A program made the translations under genes and the position numbers. A stretch of 64,000 bases of DNA from Leishmania mexicana MHOM/GT/2001/U1103 (lineage: Eukaryota > Euglenozoa > Kinetoplastea > Trypanosomatida > Trypanosomatidae). The notes under the pieces are model-generated. The model saw only the letters and a program-made list of their open reading frames with translations. It searched no databases and had not been told where the DNA came from. The DNA lies in NCBI RefSeq assembly GCF_000234665.1, contig NC_018314.1, positions 186,001-250,000 of the forward strand. The letters are read 5' to 3'. This document shows, in pieces, positions 20,549 through 34,700 of the stretch. Within the stretch, counting starts at the first letter, position 1. Every line of letters begins with the position of its first letter.

Positions 20549-21222
20549 TTTCTTTCCTTTTCTTCTCTCTTGTGCGTGCAAGCCCCTTGACGACGACGAG
20601 AGGGGGGAGGCGCACATACACACACGCCGCAATGCGCGGCATCCCAGGGTCCAGTGGACCACGCTCTGTTTGGGCTGGAAGCCAAGCACCCCCTTCCCCA
20701 CCCCCCTTCTCCCCCTCCATCCCTTGCCAATGCCGAACCGCTTTTGCTGGTGACGTGGTCACGTGCCTACGACGTGGGGAGGCCAGAGCGATGCATCGCG
20801 ACTGCCATGTCGGCGCTCATGTCGTGGACATGGTTGCGCCGGTGCGACCTGCGACAGCGAGCACCTTTGCACCATCCCTATGACAGGCGAAATGCCAGCG
20901 CAATTCGAACGCATCCCACCCGGCCATCACTGCCTGCTGGCAGGGGGCCTGAGCGTCACCCTGATGGGGTGCGCGAGGTGGTGGCCGGCACAGTGGGAGC
21001 GGCGGTGAGGCGGACACCTGCGACGCGTGGAGCCAGGTAGAGCCTGAGCCAGCGGCCGTGCTCAGGTAGCCGAGTCGGCGCACTGCTGTAGCGCGTGTGT
21101 GTCTACCGATGCCTCGCGCCACGCGATGAGGTCTGTGGCGGGGCCCGGTCGAGGAGGTGGGTGGGTTGGGTGCCGCGTGGCGGCTTGGCCCCATGCTGTA
21201 TACCGCAGAGGATGTGGACACA
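20549..21222 (+). repeat. 674-bp dispersed direct repeat, copy 1 (SIDER-like)
   Basis: Collinear without indels with 46643-47316 (constant offset 26,094). I see only three mismatches, near 20966, 20973 and 21031. It starts in a T/C tract (TTTCTTTCCTTTTC) and ends at GATGTGGACACA. Its size and spacer location fit the short interspersed degenerate retroposons (SIDERs) of Leishmania, but I cannot confirm the diagnostic 5' signature by eye. SIDER2 elements are known to destabilise mRNAs when in 3' UTRs. No intact ORF with a domain is present. Confidence 0.85.
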
Positions 21223-22746
21223 TCAGTTGGAAGAAAAAGTCTGTACACGTGGAAGAAGAGAGTGTTGCACTTCGGCATGCATATACAAGCGTAGGTGCGT
21301 CGCAGGACACCCCGCAGCTCCTGCCTCGGCACCACTCTGGTGCCCTCCTCTTCCTCTCTGTGATACGCCATCATGCCTCGCCCTGCTGCGGGGTGCAGGG
21401 TAAAAGTCATCAGAAAGCAAGATAGCCTTCGCTATGGACGAGCGAGGCGGCGCACATGCATGGGTGCTTGTTGTGTACCCTTCACTGGGGAGCTGCGTAC
21501 AGCGGGCTACGCTGTACAAGAATGCCGCATCCGTTCCTCCACGCCATCCAACACGCTGTCTCCCTCTTCCCTTCCGCTGACTTTTCTCTCCCTCTCTGTC
21601 GGCACTGTGTCACACACACACACACACACACCACACCAACAGGCATGATTCCACCCACTGCGCTGGGATACTTGTCATCCCACCCACTCACCCACCCACC
21701 CACCCCCCTCTCCCCCTCCCCCATCATCTAAACCCCCACCCCACTTGACACCCTCGCCCCCGCGAAGCTAATCAGAGACGACCTTGCTCGTGCAACGGGC
21801 TCGTCGGCCACAACGCACGTCCCGCACGCATGGGGGCTTCGTTGGGGAAGTTTTTTGTTGTTGTTTTCTGAGCTTGAAAGCAGAACACCGCACTGCGCTG
21901 CGTATACACGTTGAGTCCTGCGGGTCCAGAAACGGCACAGCGAGGCGATACAGTGGGCGACTCCCGGAGCGTGGGTTGAGCCACCCACCTTTTGTACAGC
22001 TTATTTTTTTTGTTGTTGCTGTTCGTTTGTTGTTCGTTGTCGTCGTCGTCGCGTCTTCCACTGTGCGTGCGTGGGGAGAGGGTGGTGTCGGCGTATCTGC
22101 GCGCTCTCGGGGATCATCGCGAGCATTCGCCTCCTCTACGCGCACACCCGTGTCCCTTCCCATCGCCCACGCCAAACCGTGCACGCACGCTTTCCTAATT
22201 TCTTTGGTATTCGTTTTCAAGGCGTCCTCGGTACCTCGGAGCATTCCGAGTACTTCCATAGACGCCATCCTCCTGCATGTCAGCGGCATAGGGCAGGCGA
22301 GGGAGGGCAGACATCCACGCAAGACCCCGCAACGCCGGCTCTCACCCCTCCCCTCCCACCTCGATCATCATCGTCATCTTCCTCTCTCTTGTCATTGCCT
22401 GCCTGTGCGGGTCTGAGCGGCTGCCGCGTGTGTCGTCCAGGAGACGACGCGATAGAAGGGACGGGAAGGAACGGACGTCCGGTGTGGATGTGGGACACGC
22501 GAAAGACGTAACAAAATTCGCCCAAGGAAATACAAAGACGGAATAAAAAGGGTCCGCACCACCGCACGCACGAGCATCCGTCCGTCACCCCTGTGCGTGT
22601 GTGCGTGCGAGAGAAACCTCCAGCACGTCAAAGTGGTGGCGGCAACACCAACGGGAACCTAAGCCCCGCCACGATTCTCCCGAGCATCGCAGAACTGTGG
22701 CGAGCAAGATACCCATTGCAGGACAGGGGGCGGGGCTACAACTATA
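21223..22746 (+). other. Spacer and 5' UTR of giant membrane-protein gene
   Basis: CA and CACC microsatellites around 21611-21710, T-rich and GTC/GTT-rich tracts near 21850-22060, and a C/T tract near 22345-22410. The first good AG after that tract is about 22416, roughly 330 nt before ATG 22747, a plausible but weak splice acceptor. No gene seen. Confidence 0.5.
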
Positions 22747-25700
22747 ATGGCGCTGGCATTCGATGGCCATCGTGCCGGATGGCGACGAAACGGTCGATTG
22801 CTGTCGCTGCTCCTAGCGTGTCTATGCGCTGCACTTGCGGTAGTGACACCGGCGTGCGCAGCCATGACTTTCTCCATGGCCAACGTGCAGCAGCCATCGT
22901 TATACCAAACCGTTCAGATCACCTTGGAGTCGAACCCCTTAGCGCAGGAGCCGAGCATCACCACCAGCGACCTCGTTTTCTTTGTTCCATCGACCGACAT
23001 CAAGCAATGCGTGTACAGCAGCACCCCGACAGCGAGCACTCCCGGCTACCACGCCGTCACGGCCACCAGCACCGGCGGCTTTACTGGCCAGCTCATCCTC
23101 GCTGTGACTTCGACGGAGTTCGCCACGGGGACGACGTACTACCCGTGCTACCTCTCGAAGTCAGAAAAGTCAGCGACGATTGTGCGGCGTGGCTTTGTGT
23201 CGCCAGGTTCGGACGACACACTGGCGGTGTTGCCCCCCATCTACACGAGCTTTCGCATGAGCCCCACGAGTGCCAACGGTGGCGAAGGGCCTGTGAGTCT
23301 TTCCATTGTGCAGGCAGAGCACAGCGATCGCCCGATCAACCAGGGCCTGTCGGGGGGCTACACTATCCTGCTCGTGCCATGCGGGAACATCTCCGTGAGC
23401 GGCAGCACTGTGCAAAGCAAGTGCGACGATCTGAACGCGCTGGTGACGCCGTGCGCCACGGTAGGTGCGGCCAGCGCAACCCCGGCCGGCGTCGTCGCCC
23501 TCTCCGGCCTGCAAGGCCAGTCCACCGGGACGGTGTCCGGCAACTTCACGGTGCCCTACAAACCTAACACGATCGGCTACTACATGTGCGTCCCGTACTG
23601 CTCTAGTGCCTCTCCCGGCTGCGGCAAGTCAACGACGGCCATGTCCTTCACCGTCGTGGCATCCGCTTCAGCTAGCAGCAGCTACATACTCTCCTTCGGC
23701 AGCGCTAATCCAGGCGTGTACAAGCGGACGCCGGAGCTGCCGCAGGCGCGTGAGAACGGTCTCGTGTACTTCACTGGCGCCGGTCTGAGTGCAAGAGACG
23801 CCGTCAAAGTTATTCGCGCCCAAGACACCTGCATCTCCAGCACGGCAGCGCTGCTCACCAACCTCGAGGTCGGGGCGCTGCAGCTGACGCCGGCATCCGA
23901 CGGCATGACCACGGCGCAGGCTCTGTTTGTAGCGCCGGACCTCGTGAAGACGCAGGTGGTGGGACGCGTCTGCTACCAGCGCGCCGCCAGCGGGCTGTGG
24001 TCCACCGCCTACCTCTCCGCCTCGAAGGCGGAGGCCGACTTCACCATTGACACTCTGCAGCCGACCGGGTTCGAAATCGCGAGCTCGTCCACAGAGCCCG
24101 CCGTTGGCGAGACTCTGACGCTGAGCTTTCAAGGAAATGGCCTCAACGGCTCCATAGACAAGGCGTACCTCTCCTCCAGCAGCGACAGCGACCCGTGCAA
24201 CCGAGACGGAAGTGGAAGCTCATCGAGCAGCAGCAGCAGCAGTGGCTCAGAGACGTACAAGGGTAACATGTATTTTACATGCAAGATGAGCGGAAGCAGC
24301 ACCACGACCTCAACGTGCACTGTCATGGTCGACCCCGAGAACACGAATTTGGCCATGACTCTGAGTGTCTGTTACCTGAAGGGCGGTAGCAGAGGGCAGA
24401 CGAACTTCGCGCAGGTCAATGGCACTGTGGCGCTCCAGGCACGAAACCCGACGTTTGCCGTGACTCCATACCCCATGTTTGCCGGCCAATCAGTGAAGTT
24501 GGCCTTCACGGGCGTGGGCCTGAATGCGGATGACGAGGTGCGGCTGATCGCGCCGAGCGGGACGTGCGATAACAGCAGCTCCATCTTGACCACCGCCACC
24601 ATCCACTCCGTCGAGGAGACCATCCCGAATGTGGTGTACCAGTACACCCTTGTCGGCACCGCCGAGACGTGCATCATGGTCTGTTACCGTCATTTGGGGT
24701 CAGACATGTGGGTCGTGGCGCGCGGCGCCGGCGGAAGGCCCGCCGTGTCGTCGGGCTGCGCAGCGTCGAACATTTACGTGTCAGCCTTTCCGGTGCGGTA
24801 CCGCATCACGAACCTCGGCACGGGCGGCAGCGACGGGCCCACTGCCGGTACTCGCCTCAGTGTTGGCGAGACCGGGACAGTCCGCTTCACCATCACAAGC
24901 GCCCAGAGGTTCTCCCTCACCACCACGCCGACAGCCATCAAGGTGGTGCAGGCGGCAGATAAATGCGTGACCGCGCCCTGCGGCACGGAGAATGTTGCCG
25001 CGTGCGCCAGAACGCAGCGCACCGCCGATTACACCGGCTCCATCACGAAAACAAACAGCGCTGCGTTCACCGCCCCCATTCAGGCGAATGGGGCAGATGT
25101 GAACTACATTGTGTGCGTGGAAACCTCTAGCAGCTCGGGGACGTACGTGCCGGTCCTTCCCACCTCAGAGGCGTCGGCGACCAGCACCGCCTTTGGCTTC
25201 ATCACGACGAAACAGAACCCAACGCTCGTGTCGCAAACCCCGAACACGTGGCGAGTGGCGATGAATACGCTTTACACAACCTTCAGCGGCTCAAGCCTGA
25301 ACGCGAAGACGAACGTCGTGTACGCGGTTGCAGCCAGCGCGCTACTGGCCCTCTACACGCCAAGCGAAGGCACCGTAGTGGCAGTGTGCCCACCAGTGCC
25401 GCAGACGCCGGAGACTGTGCTTGTGTCCGCCATGGTCACCAGCAACAGCAGCCGTGACTTAACGATGGCGACGTACACCCGCGCAGACCGCCTGTACGAC
25501 GGTCAATACGTGTACCTATGCTACGCATGGTCGGCTGGCAGCAGTGACTCGCACATCACGATGGCGGGCAGGGTGCGCGTCGAAGCAGCGAACCCGTCCT
25601 CCTCCGCGTGGCAGCAGCCCACAGAAGTGAACCACCTGCGCGCCGGCCAGCCGATTCAGCTCAGCTTCACCAGCAACCACACAAGCCTGTCCGCCACGAA

Positions 25701-28700
25701 GGACGCAGTCTACTTCTACAGCTATGTCAAGTCATCGAGCCCGAACCCGAACTGCTACTGTGACCCGACGGCGTGTGCGACCGGGAAGCGCGTCGCCTAC
25801 ACCTCCAATATCACCCTCACCGCGGCGACGACGAGCACAAAGGACGACACCACAATCTACACCGCTCCCCTCGGCTTCAGCAACTATGACTACGCCGCCA
25901 TCTACATCATCTGCTACGCCGCCTATGGGCAGGCCGCCGACACCTACATGGGCCGTGTAACGGTGGACCTGGCAAACCCGACTTACTACACCGTCTCCAG
26001 TGTGGCCGCACCTTCGAACCGCGTCGGCGCGCCGATCACCATTACGGCGCTTCGCCGCTGCCTGACAGCGGCGTGTTCGCTGACGCTGCAGGACTCACTG
26101 CGCTTGATTCCGAGCAACATGCACTGCTCTGAGCTCTCGTCCGACAGCTCCAGCGATAGCTCGTCAGCTGCGGAGGAGGCGTCTGTGCAGGCCATCCGTG
26201 ACCCAGTCCTGAGCCCTGGTGCGGTCTCACTTGCGCGCACCTTTGTCGTTGACGACGAGGGAACGTACCGCGTATGCTACCGCCTCGCGGGCGGGACCAC
26301 CTACAGCGACGTCGTCTTCTCGACCAGTTACACGCGCTCTGTGCTGACGGCTGAGACGGCGAATCCGCAGCAAGCCACGCCGGTGCCAAGCGTCCCCTCC
26401 GCCGGGCAGTTCGTCGTCATGAATCTCAAGTGCACGGTGACGTCACTCTGCAGCACGTGTACGATGCTGCGGCTGGTGCCGGGGGTGCGCGCGAGCTGCT
26501 GGGAAAAGGTGTCAGGAACTTACAGCAGTGACTCGTGCCTGACGACCACCTCCGTGCAGTACCCGGACGTGTACTTAGGGGAGGGCAGCTACACGGTCTG
26601 CTACGGTAGCAGCTACACCACGTCGCGTCGCATTCCGGGCACACTCACGGTCACCTCCGCGAACCCGTCGAGCTACGCCCCGACAGAGTCAAGCGGGTAC
26701 GCCGTGTACACGAATCAAGCCACAGACTACACGCTGGGCATCACCGGCACGGAGCTCATCACCGCCGACACCGCATTTCTTCTGCCGGACGTGGGGTACA
26801 GCTGCCACGACCTCCGCACCGGTGAGGTGCAGAACCAGGGAAAGCTCGCAAGTTGGCTCCAGCCGAGTGTGAAGCCGTACCCGCTGCAGCTGACCACGAC
26901 CGGGGTGTCGTGGGTGGTGTCGAATCAAAGTAAGCGCTTCGGCGGCGGCTTGCTTCACGACAAAGACCTGTGCCCGGGGAACGGGGCGCCATGCTTGCTG
27001 AAGTTATGCTACATGCGCTCCGGTACTTCCTGGGCGCCCGTCACTCTGCTGGCCTCCTCCTCCTCGTCATCTTCGTCGTCAACGCCGCCGGGGATCGAGC
27101 TGTTTGCCTCGAACCCGTCCTCGGTGGAGCTTGATCGCTACCCGCTGGTGGTCGGCATGTATGTGATGGCGACGGTGCAGGGTGCTGGTCTTTTGAGCAC
27201 GGACGTGGTCACCATCAACGCAGGCGACTGCAGCGGCGGCGCCGTGGCCGTCGCTGTGGTGGGTGCCGTATACGTGAGCGCCTCGGGGAAGCAGTGGTAT
27301 GGCGTGCTGCACGTGAGGAGTGTCGCAAGCAGGTACGCCGTGTGCTACTGGCGCTCCGGGTCAGCGACCGAGGTGGCGACCATCACCTTCGCCGGTGCGA
27401 CGGATGTGTCGGCGATACTGATACTCCGCACCCCGCTTTACTACGTTCTCAGTCCGTCCAACTTTACGTCGATGCATACACGGCTGACTATGTACGAGGA
27501 GCTCATCGTCGGCGCCAGCTTCATGGATCAGGGTACCTCAGCGACAGCACTGAGCTATGTGCAGCTCATCACGGCCGACACGAGCGTCTCCGAGTGCAAC
27601 TACGAGGCCTTTCAGTCGGTGGCGAGCGGCGTCACGCCGTTCCCGGTTACTTTGGCGCTCTCACCTGTGCCAGGCAGCGGCGCCTCCGGCTCCCTCCCCC
27701 TGTACCAGGGTCGTCTCGCCGTCGAGACGGGGGCGTATGCACTGTGCATGAACACAACGATTGGGTTGTTCCGCGTCGTTAAGGCTCCGCCCAGCGCCGA
27801 GTATACCGCGGCGGGCAGCAGCGAGGTCTTGGTTTACGACGCCGTGCCCATCACGTACACCGCGGTCCCCAAAAGCGTGATGTTGGGGCAGGTTGTGACG
27901 CTGACGTTCTCCAGTATGTCTGCGAGCAGCAGCGACGGCGACGTAGATGCGGCCCCGGCCAAGCTGGAGGCAGGGGACTCGGTGCAGATTATCAACGGCA
28001 CGTTGTACGAGTGCGGGTTTCCGAACGCGACGGTGCTGGCGGCGGGCGTGGTGTCAGCGAGTGGAAGCAGCATCGGGTCGACCACGGTCTCTCTCGCCCT
28101 CCCCATCACCTACGAGCTAGACGCCTTGGAAGTGTCGGCCGGGGGGAAGAACTACACAGTTTGCTACCGGAAGCAGCAGAGCACCTTCGCCACATCCCCG
28201 CGCATCGGCAGCACCGTCGACCGAAACTTCTACATCATGGAGGAGGTGCCGACCAAGTGGACAACACAGCCTCAGCAGGCCCAGGGGAACGCACCACTCA
28301 GCATCACCTTCTACGGAGACCTTGCCGAAGACGACTTCCTGACCGCGGCCGATGTGGCGTTTCTCGTGTCAGTGCCCGATGGCGCTAAACCGGACTTCGC
28401 CCTGTGTCATCTGACGGCAGATAGCAGCAGCAGCAGCAGTGCGAGTGCGAGCCGCATCGTTATCTCTCAAGGCACCATGATAAAGCTGGACAACGTCAAC
28501 ACGCAGTGGTCCATTCCGGCCAACGCGCTTCTGGAAGGCACCTACGTCGTCTGCTACACAGCCAAGAATAACGGGCAGCCGGTGTACGTCAGCTCGCCAG
28601 CGACGCTTCACGTGTACCCGACGCAGTCACCGAGTGGCGCCTACCTTGCCCGCAGTGCCACATCTATCGTGAAGGACCTCGCCGCGTTACAGGGTGAACG

Positions 28701-31700
28701 TGTGTTTCTACTTTTCAACACGACCGTGGCGCTGGATGTGGTGCTCGACAACGGCCAGAACTCGAGTTCGAGCTCGGCCTCGTCCCTCGAGAACTACGAC
28801 GCGGTTCGTATCACGGAGGACAGCGCCTGCAGTGCGCCGCTCGGTGCCGGCGTGATTGACCTGATTCCTACGGATTTCGGTTACGCGCCCCCCGGTATCG
28901 TGGATGAGGCCACCGGTCTTACGGTGCCGTACCTGAACCTGCGCATCCGCGCCGAAGTGGGCAACTACTACGTCTGCATGCGCCGCCGCAATCGTGAGAG
29001 CTGGCAGGCATACTACGAGTTTGAGGTGGTGGGCGGGCTGTATGTCTCTCCGGCCGTGCTGAGGATATCGGCTGCCGCTGTGTCGGCGCTTACGACGACG
29101 CCGACGACACCGCGGGTGTGGGTGCCGCACACGGAGGTGCAGGTAAACTACGACGCTGGCTTCACCATGGCGAACGTGACACAGCTCTTCTTTGTGGCCT
29201 ACACGGGCACCGGCAGCGTGGCGGACAGCGACGAGATGAACGGCGACTCCTGCTACCGCCCCGCCTCTTCCTCGGAGGCGTTGTCGGCCTCCGTGACACT
29301 GGTAAACCGAACGCTGCAGGTTTACCTCTCAAACCCGATGTTCACGCAGCACAGCTTTGGCATGGCGGGCACGTACCTCCTGTGCTACCAGATCACGGGC
29401 CACAACATCGCCTCCGTCTACCCGACCGCCTTGACAGTGGCCAACCCAAGCCCGACCGCCTACACGGTGCCCAGCCTGGTTGCTATTCAGCACGCCTTCA
29501 CCATGAGCATCGTGGCGATGGACTCCATCTTCGCCTCTGGCGCCAGCAACGTTGCGCAGATATATACCGCGACTGACGCGACTGTCATGCCGAACTGCAC
29601 AGACGCGACTGCGCCGAGTGGTGGCACGACGCGCTTCACGAGCTTCACCCAGACGAGCCCGAGTAACGCCAGTGTGGAGCCGAAGCTCCTGGCGCCGGGC
29701 TACTACTTCCTGTGCTTCCTGACGGACGGCCAGAAGAAAGACTTCGTTGTTCCGAACGCTGCAGGTGGCTACGTCTTTTCCGTCGGGCTGGTAGGCGCGC
29801 AGAAGTACACGGTGACACCGTCGCCGGCCTACCTCGGTCAACTCCTGGATATCAAGATTACGGGTAGCCAGCTGAGCAGCAGCGACCACGTCAAGCTCTT
29901 GCGCGTCTCGCACGACGAACTGAGCAGCAGCGGCAGCACCACGAGCAGCGGAGGGAGCTACGCCGCCCTGTGCACGCCGAACTCCGAGAACGCCGACGTC
30001 AGCGAGTCGGCCGGGGCAGCGGGCAGCACCGTGCAGAGCTCGAGCGGCACTGTGGCGCACTATCACCCCCGTGTGAACAAGACCGGCACGTTCATCCTGT
30101 GCTATCAGAGCTCCTTGATGAGCGACGCATGGATCTGGGTGATGGACATCCATCAGTTCACCGTCGGCTTGGCGCACCCCACGCACTACAGCCTCTCTGT
30201 GGCAGTGCCGTACGAGACCCAGGTGCTCCTGCTCTACATCCACGACAGCGGCGACGACGGCAGCGGCACAGCAGGCCGATTGCAGGATACAGACCAACTG
30301 AAGCTGGTTGACCGTGGCTCAGGAGCTAGCGGTTTCGACTGCACGGCGGACGCCGCCACCAGCAGCGTCATTGGCCGAATCAACTACGTGAGTGCACAGA
30401 GCAACAGCAACGTGCACGTGTACCAGATCTGCGGCTCCACCATGGCGAGCGTGACGGTCTGCTACGCGCTTTCAGGGCCAACGGCAGCGTCACCGAGCTG
30501 GGCGGAGGTGCCGCTTAAGTCACCGCCGCCGACGTACATCTTCGAAGGACTGTCCATCGAAGCGGACCCGTTTGTGGGGCCGCTGCGCGGCTCAAGCAGC
30601 AGCGCCTCGGGGGCCGCCACCGACTGGGTGGCACCGCGTCCGTACGAGCCTTTTACGTTCCACTTCACAACGAAGGCAGCGGGGCTGGAGGCGCGGCGCG
30701 TGGCCTTCGCGCAATCACCGGTGACCGTGTGCGTCCTGGACGTGAGCTACGTGGCACCGCTGCTCTACCAGAAGGAGGCGGAGAAACCGAGCGAGTTCAC
30801 CGTGTCGCTGCCGTACGCAGGCAACTACGCCGTGTACATTGGTCCTTACGCCGCCGTGACGGCGCCGAACATTACGCATGGCACACCGCTCGTGGTGGGG
30901 CAGTGCGATCCGTGCAACTTCACGCCGAGCTACGCACTTCTCGGCACGTCCGTGCCGCTGTCCTTTCCCAGCAGCGTTGGCGACTCCCTCGGCGACGCTG
31001 ACGAGGTGCGACTCTTTCCGGTGTCCCAGGGCCTGACGGGGCGGCCGTGTGAGGCAACAACAGGGGCGTACGCCGGTGTCACATTCACGCCTGACTCGGC
31101 ATTGAGCACGAGCAGCACGACCGTCTTCCAAATCACAACCGGCGCGGAGTCGGAAGCGAAGAAGTACCTGGGCGAGTACTACGTGTGCTACCGCAAGGTG
31201 AGCGCGTCCTCCGCCAGCGCTGGCAGCTCGACAGCCACGTTTGCAGTCGTGGCCAAGAACGACGGCACAGCCTCCATCTTCTCCGTCTACCCGGCCGACC
31301 TCCTCACCGCGGCAGTGTGCCCTGCTTCGCCGATGTACGCGCTCGAGACGGCTGTGTTCAATGTGACAGCGCGCAACACGGCGCTGTACCCGAGCGTGAG
31401 CTTCAGCTCCTCGGATGTGTTTGTCGTCGTGCCGTCTGATGTGCTGAGCAGCACCGTCGGCGGAGGCTGCGGCAACATCACGGACGTGGGCGCTCTCGTA
31501 ACAGCCTCTGGCGGTCGTGCGCAGCTGGCGAAGCTGGACACGTACGGCAACGGATACTCGAACTGGCACCTCACCTTCGCAATGCAGACGACGACGATGT
31601 ACTACAGCTGGTGCTTCAGGATGCAGTACGACACGCTCTTCCGCAACATCTCAAGCGCGCTGCAAACGGTGCTCATGGAAAACCCGTACAAGGTGACCAC

Positions 31701-34700
31701 CACCCCGCCGGTCATCCTGCCGACCTCGAGCCCGGTGCTGATCGACATCAAGGGCTCTGAGATGGGGTCAACGGATCAGGTGTACATTGTTGCCGCCAAT
31801 CAGTCGTGTTCGGAGACATGCAACCGCCCTCTAACGCCGATAGAGTGGCCCGACGTCGCGCACATAACCCAGAACGTGAACTCGACGACGACGTTGGTGA
31901 CGTTTTCGAAGCCCATCAACGCCGTCGTCTCCCTAGGCGTGTGCTACCGCCGCACCGGTCGCTACCTAACGCGGTTGGCGAACATCACCGTCATGGAGCC
32001 GAACCCCACCTCCTACACGGTGAGTTTTGTGCCGCGCGTCGGGACGCGGCCGACAGTGGTGTTTACTGGCAAAGGTCTGACAGGCATGGACACGTTCATG
32101 ATTGTGAAGCCCGGCGCCACCTGCCTTGAAGCCAACGCCGTCGCCACCGGCACGTTCATGTCAGTCAGCGACAAGGCAACGACGAGCCAGTTTCTTCTTG
32201 CGCTGGTTGGCAATGCGGTGCTGGCGCAGAGCTACACTGTGTGCTACGCAGTGTCGACCGTCGGCGCCTATGTAGAGGTGTCGCCTGTGCTGCAGGTGCT
32301 GGAGGGCGGTCCGTCGAGCGTCCTGTCAAGCAACACCCCGATGCGCGGCCGTGCGACTGTGCTGACAGTGGCGGACCCGCAGGTAGGGGACGAGATGTAC
32401 ATTGCGTGCGTTGGATGCAGCTGCTTTGACGAGGTGGAGGCTGCCGTGCCGTACGGCAGTGTGCGCGCGACGGCGCATGCCATGAATGGCAGCACCTCAA
32501 GCGCCTCCGACGCCGCCTTCATCTCGCTGCGCGTCGGCTTCGAAGATACAAAGAGCTACCCGGTTTGCTACCGCCGCAGTGACAGCGGGTACGCGCAGAT
32601 TGGCGGCACCGCCTACTTCGTCACCCCGGTGCCGAACTCGCCGAGCGCGGTGGCGCGGCTTCCCGCCTTAGCGCAGTACCAAGGCCAGCGGCTGTACTAC
32701 AACTTTTCAAACTACACCACCGCCGTGCCGCTCAGCAACGGCGACCTCGTCATGCTGGTGCAGGCAGCTCGCACCTGCTGGGACAACGTGGAGATAAATC
32801 CGCAGGGTGTGGTGGTGCTAACAAGCGAGCTGACAGACACCATCGAGTCCCTCAGCATTGGTAGTTGGGAGGCGCACGTACCCTCTCTGGGGCCCGGTGT
32901 GCCATCTAGCGCACCCACGCTGTTCCCGCTCTCCTACCTGCTATGTTACCGCCAGCTCGCGCAGCTGGAGTACGTGGGCGTGCCGCTTGCGATGCAGACG
33001 ACGGTGATGAAGGCAGCCGACCCGGCTACCTTCGAGACGAAGCCGAAGGTCGTGGAGAAGGGCATGTTGGATGTGAACGTGAGGTTTAGCTACACCGACA
33101 CAGGGGAGGAAGGCGACGAGGCGTACATGGTGCAGTTCACGAACTTCACGAACACGGTATGCGACGACGCCATGTCCACGCTTGTCTCAGCGCGCGGAAG
33201 AGCGCACCCAACGTACGTACTGAACATGTCTGGCGGTGCCGTTGTGGGTGATAATAATACGGCCGTGTGCTACACCCGCGCCGGCGCAACGGTGGCCGAG
33301 CTGCCACAGCTGCTTACAGTGGCGGAGAGCAATCCAAGTGGCTACCTGACGAACGTGACGACTGGGTCGGTGGCGCGCGGGCGGCAGTACATTGAATTTA
33401 CCGTCGTCGGCTCCGGCCTGAGCGTTACAAGTGACGAAGTCGTCTTCACCGACGTGCCGTGCGCCATTGCGCCGCGTCCGTTCAAATCGAGCGGCCACCT
33501 CGCGCGCCTCGGCGACGCCGCCTCCAACGGCACGACGTACAGGGTTGTCGCTCAGTTCGTGTCGCTGATGAGCCTGATAGACGTCTACGTGTGCTACCAG
33601 CACAACGCCGTGTGGCGCGAGGTTGGCGCGGCGCTGACACTGAAGGCGCCGCAGCCCCTGAGGGTGTTGGTGATTTCTGCAGGTGGGACGCAGACAACGC
33701 CCCGCGCGGGGCAGCACCTGCACTTGCAGCTGATCGATGGCATGCCGACGGTGCCGATCGGTGCCGCGGTTCTAAGTGCGGAGACGACGGGGATAGGGAC
33801 GTGGTGCCACAACTTCACGGCTTCGCACGTCCAAGAGCCGGCGCTGGATATATTCTCGGAAGCGATACTGGACGTGTCGGTGTGGCAGGTGTCCGGACAC
33901 GCGCGGTTGTGCGTCCGCTATGACGACGGCACGCCGTGGACCGACGTGGCCACTAGCGTTAATGCCACCAGCATCTACATTAGCCCGGCAAACCCGTCCG
34001 TCATGGACGTTTTTCCGAGTCCGCCGCGAGTCGGGCAGAGCGTCACGCTGACGTTCCACCTGCTGGTGCCGTCGAGCGCAGGGGATATGGTGAAGATCAC
34101 GGCGTCGACCTACGAGGCGTGCGAGATGGCCGCAAGTGTTAACGGCTTCTCCCCTGCCATGCCCGTCACAGTGAAGGACAACGAGTCGACGACGCTCACG
34201 CTCGTCGACTCGACAGATCCACTGCTGTATCGCAGCTTCAACGCTACTGGGACGTACCGAGTGTGCTACTACAGCGCGACAGAGCTGTCATGGGGAGTGG
34301 TGGGTGGCACGCTCGCCGCCGGCTCCGTCACGGCGGAGGAGCCGGTGCCGCAGTCGTGGGATGTCGCCTCTGGCCACACCGTCATTGGGTACGAGTTCAC
34401 CCTAGGCTTCCACGACGAGCTCGGCATGCTAAAGCCAAGCTCTGGCAATGACCTTGTGTGGGCGGCACCGTCCAGTGTGAGCTGCGGCGCTAACCCGTAC
34501 ATGTGCAAAGGATGCATTATTTTCGAGTGGAATGCGTCGCTCTCGGACTCCTCCACGGCCGTGACGGTCGCCAACGCCTCGGTGCGTGTGGACCGCATGA
34601 ACCTCTGCTACCGCCTCGCCGGGGCCACGGCAGCGCTGGTTCCTGGCTCGCTGAACATCACGACAGGCCCCATCCAGTGCGTGGAGGAGGACTCCTTCAT